The notes under the pieces were generated by a model. The model had not been told where the DNA came from. It saw only the letters and a program-made list of their open reading frames with translations, and did not search any database. From Paenibacillus sp. FSL R7-0273 (GTDB lineage Bacteria; Bacillota; Bacilli; Paenibacillales; Paenibacillaceae), in assembly GCF_000758625.1 (NCBI RefSeq), contig NZ_CP009283.1, positions 2,305,501 through 2,369,500 on the forward strand: 64,000 nt of DNA, read 5' to 3'. Shown here piece by piece: positions 35,806-45,079 of the stretch; positions within the stretch are counted from its first letter, which is position 1, and every line of letters begins with the position of its first letter. The position numbers and the translations under genes were made by a program.

Positions 35806-37170
35806 TTAGCCGGTTTCTTGGATAGCGGACTGCATTTCAGCGGAGCCGAGCTTGTCCAGCAATGCACTGCGGTTAGTAAGTAAAACCGGATGATCCGGGT
35901 TATAGGTAAGCCCTTGCTCATTGTATTCGTATGCTGTCTGCCAGCTGCCGAGCCTGCTGTAACAGACGCATAGCTGAATGCAGGGCTTCCAGGTCCACGT
36001 ATCTTTGCCGGGCAGGGTTTCCCAGTGAGCCGGACGTGGTGCAGCCAGCGCCTGCTTGAGCCAGCGGAGCGCTTCCTCCCAGGCCTGCTGATCCATCCAT
36101 TTGGCGCCGATTCTGAAGCTAAGCTCAGCCCGGCTGCAGCTAACTGCAGCTTTGGTAAGCAAGACGAGGCCTTTTTCTGTATCGCCGAGTCTGCCGTAAC
36201 AGGCATCGAGCTCCAGCAGCGCGGTAACCTGTTCATCCTCGCTCCCCTGATTCTCCATAAGAAACTGCTCAAGCCGCTGAGCTGCGGCCTCATCATATCC
36301 GTAGTGAATATATTCCAAGGCTATTTCCAGGTCCGAGCCCGCCGCTTGCGCTGCCTGGCTGCAGGCTTCAAAAAACGCAGAGCAGCCGGCCAGATCCGAG
36401 CTGCGGTAGATATGATAGGCAGGGTAGGTCGTTTCAACAAACATCTGCAGCCCGAGTGCAGCAGCACGGACACAGAAATGGCGGTCCTCGCCCCAGTAGC
36501 CAAGATTGGGAATCTCCGCGAACCGCACGCCCTGCAGCAGTGCCTGCCGGCTTATGAGCGTGCAGGCTCCGAGACCGCCGACCTCATGCAGGCCCGGCCG
36601 GCGCAGCTTCGCATAGAAGCTCTGAACCTGGCTCCAGCACTGCCGGGGGGTTAGCTCCTCACGCCTGGTTAGAGGATGCTGGCCGTATTCACTGTGCAGC
36701 CATACCTGCGGCATCTCCATTGTATCTGTCTGCCACCGGGTCCAGAATATAGCCGATACAAGCTCCTTGCCGCAGTCCAGCAGCGCTTTAAGCGTCTGCG
36801 GATGGAACAGCAAATCGGAATCGGCAAGAAAGACATGCGTATAGTCAGCGTCGACGGCTGCCTGCAGAATCTGATCCTTCATCGCGGCGACCCTCCAGAC
36901 AGCGGCCTCCGGCCAGCGGTGGCTGTCGTCATCACGAAGGTAGGCAGCGGCTCCTTCCTCCGGGGGTGAAACTATGGTTACAGCTCCGCCTGCCCGTCTG
37001 GCGAACTGATGCAGAAGCCTGGAGGATGCCGGGTCGGTATTATCATCGACGAACATATAGTCCGCTCCAAGACCGGCTGTATTTAGCTTGCCAAGGGAAT
37101 GCAGGAACAGGCTGAGTATTTCCGGCTTTTGTCTAATGGGGCTTGCGATAAGCAGCTGCGGGCTGTTCAT
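35806..37170 (-). CDS. Glycosyltransferase with C-terminal TPR-like repeats
   Basis: 454 residues; CCAGGAGAGG lies upstream of the reverse-strand ATG. The N-terminal 270 residues form a GT-A domain: LLIASPIRQKPEILSLFLHS, DYMFVDDNTDPASS, and VFLADSDLLFHP with the D-S-D metal motif; GEDRHFCVRAAALGL is the catalytic-region helix. The C-terminal 180 residues are helical pairs (LLELDACYGRLGDTEKGLVL, AYEYNEQGLTYNPDHPVLL) of TPR type, as in protein O-glycosyltransferase fusions. Fits a protein-glycosylation role beside secA2 and the collagen-like protein, but the acceptor is not shown by sequence. Confidence 0.82.
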   Translation of the reverse strand: MNSPQLLIASPIRQKPEILSLFLHSLGKLNTAGLGADYMFVDDNTDPASSRLLHQFARRAGGAVTIVSPPEEGAAAYLRDDDSHRWPEAAVWRVAAMKDQILQAAVDADYTHVFLADSDLLFHPQTLKALLDCGKELVSAIFWTRWQTDTMEMPQVWLHSEYGQHPLTRREELTPRQCWSQVQSFYAKLRRPGLHEVGGLGACTLISRQALLQGVRFAEIPNLGYWGEDRHFCVRAAALGLQMFVETTYPAYHIYRSSDLAGCSAFFEACSQAAQAAGSDLEIALEYIHYGYDEAAAQRLEQFLMENQGSEDEQVTALLELDACYGRLGDTEKGLVLLTKAAVSCSRAELSFRIGAKWMDQQAWEEALRWLKQALAAPRPAHWETLPGKDTWTWKPCIQLCVCYSRLGSWQTAYEYNEQGLTYNPDHPVLLTNRSALLDKLGSAEMQSAIQETG

Positions 37171-37524
37171 AGAGGTAGTCCTCTCCTGGGAGATGTTGAA
37201 TGATAGTGTTATTAATCATAGACAATATAAGGTTGGTGCTGGTGAAAGTTGAATCTTGCAGAGAAGAAGTCTTTTTTGTATGATTTATTACATTATTTGG
37301 CCTGTTTGTTTACGCTTCAACCTCTTCTATTATATAGGGGTTCACCTATTTGACACAATCAAAAATGATAGAGCGGGCGGTGTAAGGGACGCTTAAAAAG
37401 GCTGCTGTAGTCCGGGTTTTAATCAAAGAGATAGAAATTCATTCCAAACTGGTCTAGAATAACAAGTGCAAGTACTGCCTGCTCTGTCAGGGCAGATAAA
37501 GAGGATTGAGAGGAGAAGTGTGGA
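37171..37524. other. Intergenic region before aldo/keto reductase
   Basis: 354 bp. It should hold the divergent promoters. TTGACA at about 37,350 has no good -10 at the right distance. No gene or strong hairpin seen. Confidence 0.4.
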
Positions 37525-38463
37525 ATGAAGTACCGCAGATTAGGCGGGAGCGGGCTGAAGGTAAGTGAGATCAGCCTGGGAAGCTGGTTGACGTACGGCG
37601 GATATGTGGAGCGGGACAATGCTGTTAAAGCTATTGAAACCGCTTACGGATTAGGCGTGAATTTTTTTGATACAGCCAATGTGTATGAAAAGGGTGCGGC
37701 CGAGACGCTCCTGGGCGAGACACTGCGCGGATTTCCCCGCGAATCCTATGTCCTGGCCACCAAGGTGTACGGCGTTATGGGCGACGGGCCCAATGACCGC
37801 GGGCTGTCCCGCAAGCATATTACGGAGCAGTGCCATGCCAGCCTCAAGCGGCTTGGCGCTGATTATGTGGACATAATGTATTGCCACCGTTATGACCCGG
37901 AGACACCGGTAGAGGAAACCCTGCGCACACTGGATGATCTGGTCCGGCAGGGCAAGGTGCTTTATGTCGGTGTTAGTGAATGGACGGCTGCACAGATGAC
38001 TGAAGCGCTTGCGGTTGCTGACCGCTATCTGCTGGACCGTATTGTCGTCAATCAGCCTATTTATAATATGTTCGAGCGTTACATTGAAAAGGAAATTATT
38101 CCGCTTGGAGAGCGTAAGGGCATTGGACAGGTTGTATTCTCACCGCTGGCCCAAGGACTGCTGACCGGAAAATACAGCTCGGCTGATGACATTCCGGAGG
38201 ATAGCCGTGCGTCCAAGCTGGAGCGGATGCGCCATGGGATCACGGAGGAAAAAATCGCGAAAGTACAGGCGCTAGGCGAAATAGCAGCTGAGCTGGACAT
38301 CTCTGTAGGCAATCTGGCCCTGTCCTGGATTCTGCGCCAGCCCAATGTGGCCAGCGCACTTGTCGGCGCGAGCAGACCGGAGCAGGTGGAGGAGAATGTT
38401 AAGGCTTCAGGTATTGAACTGAACGATGAGGTATTGTCGCGTATTGCCGCTATCATTGAATAG
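37525..38463 (+). CDS. Aldo/keto reductase (potassium-channel beta-subunit type)
   Basis: 312 residues, AGAGGAGAAG before the ATG. The catalytic tetrad can be read: Asp in FFDTANVYEKG, Tyr of the same segment, Lys in VLATKVYG, His in DIMYCHRYD. The NADPH-binding end has WILRQPNVASALVGASRPEQ. KYRRLGGSGLKVSEISLGSW at the start is typical of the Kv-beta/YghZ-like branch. Reduces small aldehydes or ketones with NADPH. First of a four-gene same-strand run. Confidence 0.9.
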   Translation: MKYRRLGGSGLKVSEISLGSWLTYGGYVERDNAVKAIETAYGLGVNFFDTANVYEKGAAETLLGETLRGFPRESYVLATKVYGVMGDGPNDRGLSRKHITEQCHASLKRLGADYVDIMYCHRYDPETPVEETLRTLDDLVRQGKVLYVGVSEWTAAQMTEALAVADRYLLDRIVVNQPIYNMFERYIEKEIIPLGERKGIGQVVFSPLAQGLLTGKYSSADDIPEDSRASKLERMRHGITEEKIAKVQALGEIAAELDISVGNLALSWILRQPNVASALVGASRPEQVEENVKASGIELNDEVLSRIAAIIE

Positions 38464-38481
38464 AGAGAGGAGCAGATACAG

Positions 38482-39504
38482 ATGAAGGTACTTTTTATCG
38501 GAGGCACAGGATTAATCAGCGAGGCCGTATCGAAGCTTGCAGTAGGACAGGGAATCGAGCTGTATCTGTTTAACCGCGGAGAGCGGGATGCGTTCGTGCC
38601 TGAAGGGGCAAAGGTGATCCGGGGGGACATCCGTGATGCGGCGGGAGCTGCTGAAGCCCTGAAGGGTTATGAATTTGATGCCGTTGTAGACTGGATTGCG
38701 TTCACGCCGGAGCATGTACAGACCGATATCGGGCTGTTTGCCGGTAAGACGAAGCAGTATATCTTTATCAGCTCAGCCTCGGCCTATCAGAAGCCGCAGC
38801 GCAGCTATCTGATTACGGAAGAAACGCCGCTGGTTAATCCGTACTGGGAATATTCCCGCAACAAAATCGCCTGCGAAGAGCTGCTGCTGGAGGAACACCG
38901 CAGCAGCGCCTTTCCGGTAACGATCGTACGTCCTTCACATACCTATGGAGTTACAGCTATTCCGGCAGCCCTGACCAGCGGCAAGCATCCCTGGTCACTG
39001 GTCGAGCGGATCCGCAAGGGACAGCCGATTGTCATTCACGGGGATGGCACCTCTCTCTGGACTATGACTCACAATACGGATTTTGCCAAAGGCTTTGTAG
39101 GCCTGCTGGGCAATCCGGAAGCAATTGGCGAAGCGGTTCATATCACGTCTGATGAATCGCTGAACTGGAATCAGATTTATGCCGCGATTGGCGAAGCAGC
39201 GGGAAGAGAGCCGAAGGTGGTTCATATCTCGACAGATTTCATCGCCGGCCATACCCCGGCAGGAACCGCAGACGGCCTGATCGGCGACCAGGCGGTGAGC
39301 AGCGTGTTCGACAACAGCAAGATTAAGCGGCTGGTGCCTGAATTCAGTGCTACAGTTCCGTTTGCTGAGGGGATCAGGCAGTCCGTTGAGTGGTTCGAGG
39401 CACGCCCGCAGCGCTGCACCGTCGACGCGGAGTGGTCCAAAATGCTGGACATGCTGATCAGCAGACACGGCATCGACGCCAAGCTGTTGTCCTATTACGT
39501 GTAA
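38482..39504 (+). CDS. NAD-dependent epimerase/dehydratase (extended SDR)
   Basis: 340 residues; AGAGAGGAGC precedes the ATG, 18 bp after the reductase. Nucleotide-binding loop VLFIGGTGLISEAVSKLAVG, catalytic Y-x-x-x-K in WEYSRNKIACEELL, and TIVRPSHTYG as the substrate-loop marker. Probably acts on a nucleotide sugar or related hydroxy compound; specificity not predictable. Likely cotranscribed with the upstream reductase. Confidence 0.88.
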   Translation: MKVLFIGGTGLISEAVSKLAVGQGIELYLFNRGERDAFVPEGAKVIRGDIRDAAGAAEALKGYEFDAVVDWIAFTPEHVQTDIGLFAGKTKQYIFISSASAYQKPQRSYLITEETPLVNPYWEYSRNKIACEELLLEEHRSSAFPVTIVRPSHTYGVTAIPAALTSGKHPWSLVERIRKGQPIVIHGDGTSLWTMTHNTDFAKGFVGLLGNPEAIGEAVHITSDESLNWNQIYAAIGEAAGREPKVVHISTDFIAGHTPAGTADGLIGDQAVSSVFDNSKIKRLVPEFSATVPFAEGIRQSVEWFEARPQRCTVDAEWSKMLDMLISRHGIDAKLLSYYV

Positions 39505-39576
39505 CAGGATGTGGCATGAATCAGGGAATGGTGAATATACTCTCACTACCGAAACCCGTAAAAAGGAGTCCTGGCC

Positions 39577-40236
39577 ATGCCGACACATCCTTATGTATCC
39601 CGCTTTTTTGTCAATTCCGATGCCCGCCGTGACAAGCTGATTTACGATTTGCCGGAGTCCTGGTGGAGCCGGCCTTATGAATATGAATGGTGTACGAATT
39701 TCATTTCGCCCCATGATGTGGTGCTTGATGCCGCCTGTGGTATATCCCATCCGCTCAAGTTCTATCTTGCCGGCTACAGCGCCGAGGTGTATGCCTGCGA
39801 TATAGATGCCAGAATCGTTTCAAAGGAAGCTATCCTCCAGGATATTGCAGATGATATCGGGCTGGAGGCGGCAAGGCAGGTAATGGCCAGAAGAACAACC
39901 AGCCTGCATCTGGCTCAGGCCGACCTGACTTCGCTGCCATATGGTGACGAAAGCTTTGATACAATTTTTTGCATCTCGGTGCTGGAGCATCTGTCCGTGG
40001 ACGATGCCGTCCTGGCGATCCGGGAGTTCCACAGAACCCTGAACGGGGAGGGGCTGCTGGTGCTGACGTTTGATTATCCGACCGTGAATCTGCCGGTGAT
40101 GAACGAAGTGCTGCTGCAGGCCGGATTCCAGTATTGGGGGGAGACGGATTTCCAGCTTCCGGCGGATGCCCTGCGGACAGACCAGTGGGGCGGGCTGAAC
40201 TGCTTCCGGGCGGTGCTGAAAAAAGCGCAAAGCTAG
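39577..40236 (+). CDS. Class I SAM-dependent methyltransferase
   Basis: 219 residues, AAAAAGGAG before the ATG. Motif I VVLDAACGISHPLKFYLAGY, acidic ribose-binding ACDIDARIV, and SFDTIFCISVLEHLSVDDAV as post-motif II are the Methyltransf_11 pattern. Substrate unknown. Follows the epimerase by 72 bp. Confidence 0.88.
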   Translation: MPTHPYVSRFFVNSDARRDKLIYDLPESWWSRPYEYEWCTNFISPHDVVLDAACGISHPLKFYLAGYSAEVYACDIDARIVSKEAILQDIADDIGLEAARQVMARRTTSLHLAQADLTSLPYGDESFDTIFCISVLEHLSVDDAVLAIREFHRTLNGEGLLVLTFDYPTVNLPVMNEVLLQAGFQYWGETDFQLPADALRTDQWGGLNCFRAVLKKAQS

Positions 40237-40313
40237 CAGGGACTTTCTACTCTTTTGGGTAATGAATATTATCGTTATAGTTGATAAATATCTTATCAAA
40301 AGGAGTAACCCGA

Positions 40314-41348
40314 GTGCGCAGAGCTGCCATACTTATTGTAATCCTCTTTATGCTGATCCCGGTCCCGGCGGTTTTTGGTGAGGCATCCCAAACACAGCCG
40401 GCAGACCGGATCACCCTGACCTTCGCCGGAGATATCCTGCTGGACGGCTTCGTGGGGGATCAGATTGCCAGATACGGTGTCAATTTCCCGTTTGCCAAGG
40501 TAGCTCCTGTCCTGCAAAAGGCTGATCTGGCTTTCGCAAATTTGGAGACTCCAGTCTCGGTGCGCGGCAAGGCGGCGGAGAAGACCTTTGCCTTCCGCTC
40601 CAAGCCGGCGGCGCTCGGAGGCTTGAGCTATGCCGGCATTGACGGCGTGACACTGGCGAACAATCACATCCTTGACTACGGGCAGGCTGCGATGCTGGAT
40701 ACGCTGGTCCATCTGGATAAATACAAGATCGGCCATACCGGAGCCGGCAGCAATATCAGCGAGGCATTCAAGCCGTATGTCAAAACGGTCAAGGGCAAAC
40801 GGATCGCCGTGCTCGGTGCAAGCCGGGTGCTGTCCGGCCCTTCCTGGCATGCCGGGAAGGATACCCCGGGAGCCGCGTCAGCCTACACTGCCGAGCCGCT
40901 GCTCAGTGCCATCAAAAAGTCTGCCAAGGATAACGACTATACTGTCGTATATCTGCACTGGAACGAGGAGTTCAAGGATTATCCTGAGAAATATGCCCGG
41001 ACACTGGCCAAGCAGATGATTGACAGCGGCGCTGATATCATCATCGGTGCGCACAGCCACTGCCTGATGGGCATTGAGTATTACAAGCACAAGCCGATCT
41101 ACTACTCGCTGGGTAACTTTGTGTTCAATAAGTCCACGCGCGGCGGAGAGAAGACCGTGCATTCGATGCTGGCTGACTTTACGATTACGAAATCGGGTAT
41201 TACCAGCAGAATTACTCCGGTCAAGATTATCGGGGGACAGCCGAACTTTATGGGCGCTGCCTATAATAAGGAAGCAATCCAAAAGCTGAACCAGCTGTCA
41301 TTCAACGCCAAGATCGCCACGGACGGAACAGTCAGCGAGAAGCAGTGA
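40314..41348 (+). CDS. CapA-family protein (poly-gamma-glutamate type metallophosphatase fold)
   Basis: 344 residues from GTG 40314, preceded by AAAGGAG at good spacing; the in-frame ATG 40281 has no signal. Signal peptide AAILIVILFMLIPVPAVFG. Family motifs: ITLTFAGDILLDGFVG, ADLAFANLETPVS, GVTLANNHILDYG, GADIIIGAHSHCLMG, PIYYSLGNFVFNK. The D/N/H residues form the di-metal site of the calcineurin-like fold. CapA takes part in poly-gamma-glutamate anchoring or export, but without capB/C here the role is likely different wall-polymer processing. Confidence 0.87.
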   Translation: MRRAAILIVILFMLIPVPAVFGEASQTQPADRITLTFAGDILLDGFVGDQIARYGVNFPFAKVAPVLQKADLAFANLETPVSVRGKAAEKTFAFRSKPAALGGLSYAGIDGVTLANNHILDYGQAAMLDTLVHLDKYKIGHTGAGSNISEAFKPYVKTVKGKRIAVLGASRVLSGPSWHAGKDTPGAASAYTAEPLLSAIKKSAKDNDYTVVYLHWNEEFKDYPEKYARTLAKQMIDSGADIIIGAHSHCLMGIEYYKHKPIYYSLGNFVFNKSTRGGEKTVHSMLADFTITKSGITSRITPVKIIGGQPNFMGAAYNKEAIQKLNQLSFNAKIATDGTVSEKQ

Positions 41349-41429
41349 GCTGCAGGCTGATGTCATAAGCTTAGCACCTTTCAACCTTAGCCGCTCACCC
41401 TACAGTTCCACGCTAGCTGCTTCTGCTGC

Positions 41430-41530
41430 TAACCGGCAATTAGTTTGATTTTAGTCACCTAATCCTGCGCCAATGTGGAATTCAAGGCGATTAGCCGGAA
41501 AAATGTATCCTAATTCGCCGCTAACGGTGA
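41430..41530. repeat. Intergenic repeat fragment left of IS3
   Basis: Contains TTAGTTTGATTTTAGTCACCTAAT and TATCCTAATTCGCC, inverse of elements TTAGGTGGCGAAAATCAAACTAA at 55,040 and 59,080. 42,930-43,040 continues in the same style (AGCTAAT, AATTAGGTGACGTATTTCCA), so the IS3 element appears to have landed inside a degenerate copy of the dispersed repeat. Confidence 0.45.
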
Positions 41531-41587
41531 GACCCCCTTATCCCGGAGTCCTCAGTATAAAACCGGTACTTGTCGTAGCTATGCTCT

Positions 41588-42520
41588 TTATTTCGCTTTT
41601 TTCCTCGGCCAGAAGAAGGCGGACCGGTCTTCTAGGCCCATGACCCACTCTGAAAATTCAACCGGTGGCATGTTGCGAAGGCTGGTGTGCATTCTCCGGT
41701 TGTTGTAGAAATCCATGTACCGGTCCACGGCTTCATAGGCCTCGTCGAACGTTTCGAATGCCTCTTTACGGAACAAATCCCGATCAATATTACTGTGGAA
41801 CGATTCAATAAAAGCATTTAAATCCGGTGTTCGAGGCGGAATGCGTTCATGAGTCATTTCCCAGCTTTCACACATGTCACCAAACAGGTGGCTGACGAAC
41901 TGTGGGCCGTTGTCGGTGCGGATCACCGGGCGTGCACTGTCCTGGGCGCAGTGCTGCTCCATGGCGCGTCCCAGCGTCTGGCAGGCGTGCTTGGCCTCAC
42001 ACGACGATCCGCGGTGGTAGCCGACGATGACACGGGTAAACACATCGATAATGCTCAGGACGAAGAAATGCCGGTCCCGGCCCGCCACGTACCCGTACTT
42101 AATGTCCATCTGCCAGAGCTGACCCGCTCCGGTAATAACCCGGTTCTCCGGCAGCTTCCGGGGATGCTTAAAGCGCTTGTGACGCTGGGGCTGCAGGATC
42201 TCCAGCGCCTGACACAGCCGGTAGCTTTTCTTGTGATTGAGCTTAAGGCTGTGCTGGTTCCATAAGCACTTGGCCAGGAGCTTGTACCCGTACACGTGCT
42301 CTTCTCCAGCGACCAGTTCCAGAAGCATTTCCTGGATCTGCCCGTCGCTAATCTTCTCTCCAGACTCGGTCAGGGAATAGCCGGGTACGGGTCTTCCGCG
42401 CCCCTGAGGTACGGCCTGGGCATCCTGTGACTTGCGTTTCTTACGGTCGTAATACGTAGACTCTGCTAGCCCCACGAGACGTAGTACCAACGCTGCTTTA
42501 TTCCCCTGCTTAATGAACAT
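41588..42520 (-). CDS. IS3-family transposase OrfB (DDE integrase)
   Basis: 310 residues. N-terminal HTH_21 segment (ISDGQIQEMLLELVAGEEHV), then the rve integrase core with Asp in GQLWQMDIKYGYV, Asp in PVIRTDNGPQFVSH and Glu in NAFIESFHSNIDRD, the D-D-35-E set. It lies in the -1 frame relative to orfA. Reading KIEVADMFIKQGNKA across the join shows that a -1 slip on the A6 run near the end of orfA would give the full OrfAB transposase, as is usual for IS3 elements. Appears intact. Confidence 0.92.
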   Translation of the reverse strand: MFIKQGNKAALVLRLVGLAESTYYDRKKRKSQDAQAVPQGRGRPVPGYSLTESGEKISDGQIQEMLLELVAGEEHVYGYKLLAKCLWNQHSLKLNHKKSYRLCQALEILQPQRHKRFKHPRKLPENRVITGAGQLWQMDIKYGYVAGRDRHFFVLSIIDVFTRVIVGYHRGSSCEAKHACQTLGRAMEQHCAQDSARPVIRTDNGPQFVSHLFGDMCESWEMTHERIPPRTPDLNAFIESFHSNIDRDLFRKEAFETFDEAYEAVDRYMDFYNNRRMHTSLRNMPPVEFSEWVMGLEDRSAFFWPRKKAK

Positions 42521-42525
42521 ATCGG

Positions 42526-42849
42526 CTACCTCGATTTTTTCGGATAAGCAGGGGTTGGCTTTTTTAGCAGTTCACGCAAAATCTCAATCTCTAGCTCCTT
42601 TTCACCGAGGATCTTCACAGCCTTCTCGTATTTCTGCTCGACATCCAGCAGGCGTTTCAGTTCCTCCACCTGATCTTGGGGATACGGATGATCTTGTTCC
42701 CCATGGGCTTCCCGGTAATCTCTCACCCACTGATTCACCGTCGATGGGGTCACTCCATACTTTCGGGCAACCACCGCTGCCTTAATGCCAGACAACACCT
42801 CTTGCGCGGCCTTCTCTCTTGTTCCTGTTAAGTGTCCCATACCGTTCAT
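42526..42849 (-). CDS. IS3-family transposase OrfA (HTH)
   Basis: 107 residues beginning MNGMGHLTGTREKAAQEVLS. A helix-turn-helix (AAVVARKYGVTPSTVNQWVR) is followed by a leucine-zipper-like helix (KYEKAVKILGEKELEIEIL). GGAGGATGAACGGT overlaps the start. Ends PAYPKKSR with the A6 slippery run just before the stop. Confidence 0.88.
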   Translation of the reverse strand: MNGMGHLTGTREKAAQEVLSGIKAAVVARKYGVTPSTVNQWVRDYREAHGEQDHPYPQDQVEELKRLLDVEQKYEKAVKILGEKELEIEILRELLKKPTPAYPKKSR

Positions 42850-43088
42850 CCTCCTCCTGTATCTAGTCTACATTTTTGTGGGGGAGGACTCCAACTTCTT
42901 TAGGGGGCTGTGGAGCTAATCCTCCCTCGGAGCGAAATCAGCAATATTAGGTGTCCTTTTTCCAGCTAATGTTCTCTTCCCGGCACTCAGCCCGGAATTA
43001 GGTGACGTATTTCCACTTAATTGAACGAAGCCTAACGAGTTTAGTCCGCAGACAGGCGATAGGCGCATCAGGCATACCAAACCCAAAA

Positions 43089-43124
43089 GCACCCCGCAGC
43101 CATCACGGCTGCGGGGTGCTTTTT
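43089..43124 (-). terminator. Terminator of the sugar permease operon
   Basis: A perfect 14-bp stem AGCACCCCGCAGCC and GGCTGCGGGGTGCT with a 5-nt loop, followed by TTTT on both strands. Confidence 0.85.
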
Positions 43125-43164
43125 ATAGTTAAATCATGCTGTAGACTGCAACAGCTCTACCCGG

Positions 43165-43998
43165 TCAGCCCTTAACCGCCCCGGCAACAACGCCCTTGAC
43201 AATATACTTTTGCAGGAAGATGAACACGATGATCGATGGCAATACGGCCATTACCATAGCTGTCATTGCATACTGCCAGTCAGAGGTATACTGTCCGACG
43301 AAGGTGTAAGCGGCCAGCGTCAGCGTCTTCGTATCCGGTGAGCCGTTGACCATCAGCAGCGGGAGCAGGAAGTCGTTCCAGATCCACATTACATCGATGA
43401 TGACAATGGTGGTTGTTACCGATTTCAGCAGCGGGAAGATGACACTGAAGAACAGTCGGAAGCCGGAGGCCCCGTCAATCGTGGCGCTTTCGTCGATTTC
43501 CAGCGGAATGCCTTTCACGAAGCCATGATAGATAAATACGGCAAGCGGTGCACCAAAGCCCCAGTACAGCAGGCCCAGGCCCCAGGTGCTTTCAGACAAA
43601 TTTAGGTTTTTGGCCGTCTGCAGCACGGTCAGCATGATGGACTGGAACGGAATCAGCATCGGCATAATGCAGAGGAAGTAGATGACACCGCTCCATCTTG
43701 TTTTGGTCCGCGCCAGCTTATAGGCGGCAATGGAGGAGACAAACACAATACCCAGCAGCCCCAGTCCGGTAATGATGAAGTTATTCAGGAACAGGCGCGG
43801 ATAGTTGATGAATTCCCATACATAGGAATAGTTGGCGAACGTCAGCTTTTGCGGCAGGGCAATGACGTCGGTCATGACCTCGCCGAAGCTTTTGAACGAG
43901 TTGATAATGGTCAGGAACAGCGGATACAGGAACAGCAGGGAGAGGAGGACGAGCACAATCTCCAGTACAATTTTGCCTGCCTTGTTGTTGGTTTTCAT
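43165..43998 (-). CDS. Carbohydrate ABC transporter permease (MalG type)
   Basis: 277 residues, six membrane helices expected (IVLEIVLVLLSLLFLYPLFL is the first). The EAA loop that meets the ATPase reads EIDESATIDGASGFRLFFSV. Its ATG overlaps the stop of the partner permease (TAATG), so they are translationally coupled. No ATPase gene is nearby; such CUT1 importers often share MsmK-type ATPases encoded elsewhere. The alpha-galactosidase and binding protein across the divergent promoter suggest galactosides as substrate. Confidence 0.9.
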   Translation of the reverse strand: MKTNNKAGKIVLEIVLVLLSLLFLYPLFLTIINSFKSFGEVMTDVIALPQKLTFANYSYVWEFINYPRLFLNNFIITGLGLLGIVFVSSIAAYKLARTKTRWSGVIYFLCIMPMLIPFQSIMLTVLQTAKNLNLSESTWGLGLLYWGFGAPLAVFIYHGFVKGIPLEIDESATIDGASGFRLFFSVIFPLLKSVTTTIVIIDVMWIWNDFLLPLLMVNGSPDTKTLTLAAYTFVGQYTSDWQYAMTAMVMAVLPSIIVFIFLQKYIVKGVVAGAVKG

Positions 43999-44888
43999 TA
44001 TGCCTCCACCTCTCTTTTCTTGAAGAATGTAAGCTGAATAACGGTAACGATCAGCACCGCAACGAACAGGATAAGCGCTTTCGCCGTACCGTAGCCGTAC
44101 AGGTTGTTCTGGAACGTGTCACGGTAAATGTCATAGGCGATACTGTAGGTGGTTCCGCCGGGACCGCCGCCGGTCAGCGACAGGATCACGTCGAATACTT
44201 TAATGGAGTTGGTCAGCGCCATAAATACCGAGATTGTAATGGATGGTGCAAGCAGCGGCAGCGTAATGCTGAAGAAACGTCTGAGCGCCCCGGCGCCGTC
44301 CACCGTTGCTGCTTCTTTTAGATCCTCAGGCACAGACTGCAGGCCGGCGATGTAAATGACAAGATAGAACCCGATAGATTGCCAGATGGATACCCCTAAT
44401 ATGGATATAAAAGCGAGCCCCGGCGTCCCCAGCCAGCTCAGATCGAAGATGGCCCAGCCGGTGCTTTCACCGAGCGAGTTGAAGCCCTGCATGAAGATGA
44501 ATTTCCAGATAAAGCCGACGATAACCAGGCTGAGAATATAAGGGATGAAGAAGGCCGCTCTCAGCCAGGAGGTGGACTTCAGCTTCATATCAAGCAGCAC
44601 GGCCAGCAGAATGGCCAGCACATTGACAATTACGATGTAGAGTACGGCATATTTAATCGTGAACCAGGCCGAATCGGAGAAGTTGGTATCCCCCGTAAAT
44701 ATCTGCTTGAAGTTGTCCAGCCCGACAAATTTGGGATGCTTGGAAATTCCGTTCCATTTGGTTAAGGAATAACGGATGGTCATAATAAACGGGATGTAGA
44801 AGGCTACTGCGATACAGATGAGAACGGGGAGGGTGAAGAGCCCGAATTCCGTTTTCTCGCGCCATTTTCTGCCGAGTGATTTTAACAT
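43998..44888 (-). CDS. Carbohydrate ABC transporter permease (MalF type)
   Basis: 296 residues from ATG 44888 (AGAGGTG upstream), giving MLKSLGRKWREKTEFGLFTL; the frame is open further upstream without signals. Six helices, EAA loop DLKEAATVDGAGALRRFFSI. First gene of the permease pair, divergent from the sensor kinase. The external solute-binding protein at 48702 is the likely third component. Confidence 0.9.
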   Translation of the reverse strand: MLKSLGRKWREKTEFGLFTLPVLICIAVAFYIPFIMTIRYSLTKWNGISKHPKFVGLDNFKQIFTGDTNFSDSAWFTIKYAVLYIVIVNVLAILLAVLLDMKLKSTSWLRAAFFIPYILSLVIVGFIWKFIFMQGFNSLGESTGWAIFDLSWLGTPGLAFISILGVSIWQSIGFYLVIYIAGLQSVPEDLKEAATVDGAGALRRFFSITLPLLAPSITISVFMALTNSIKVFDVILSLTGGGPGGTTYSIAYDIYRDTFQNNLYGYGTAKALILFVAVLIVTVIQLTFFKKREVEA

Positions 44889-45079
44889 GGATGCACCTCT
44901 TCTGCTATTTATAGGGTGGGAGTAACTGACCCCGCTTGCCACACTTAACCATTCCGGTTAGTCTATATTGTGTATTATAGGGCAGCGCCGTATACTCAGA
45001 AATGGATTTAAGAAGACAGTTAGGGGTAAAAAAGTGAACTGAAAGCGGAAACAAAATTACAGGCGAGGAGGCTTCGGCC

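Larger units (their letters stand above)
41529..42908 (-). mobile_element. IS3-family insertion sequence (about 1.38 kb)
   Basis: Two overlapping-phase genes orfA and orfB on the reverse strand. Imperfect inverted ends share GGAGTCCTC (41545-41553) with GAGGACTCC (42884-42892), and CCCCC with GGGGG just outside. Exact ends and target duplication could not be fixed by eye. Confidence 0.75.

Noticed and set aside
38995..39750. Reverse frame of 251 residues
   Set aside because: Opposite the epimerase and methyltransferase start; both forward genes have full motifs.
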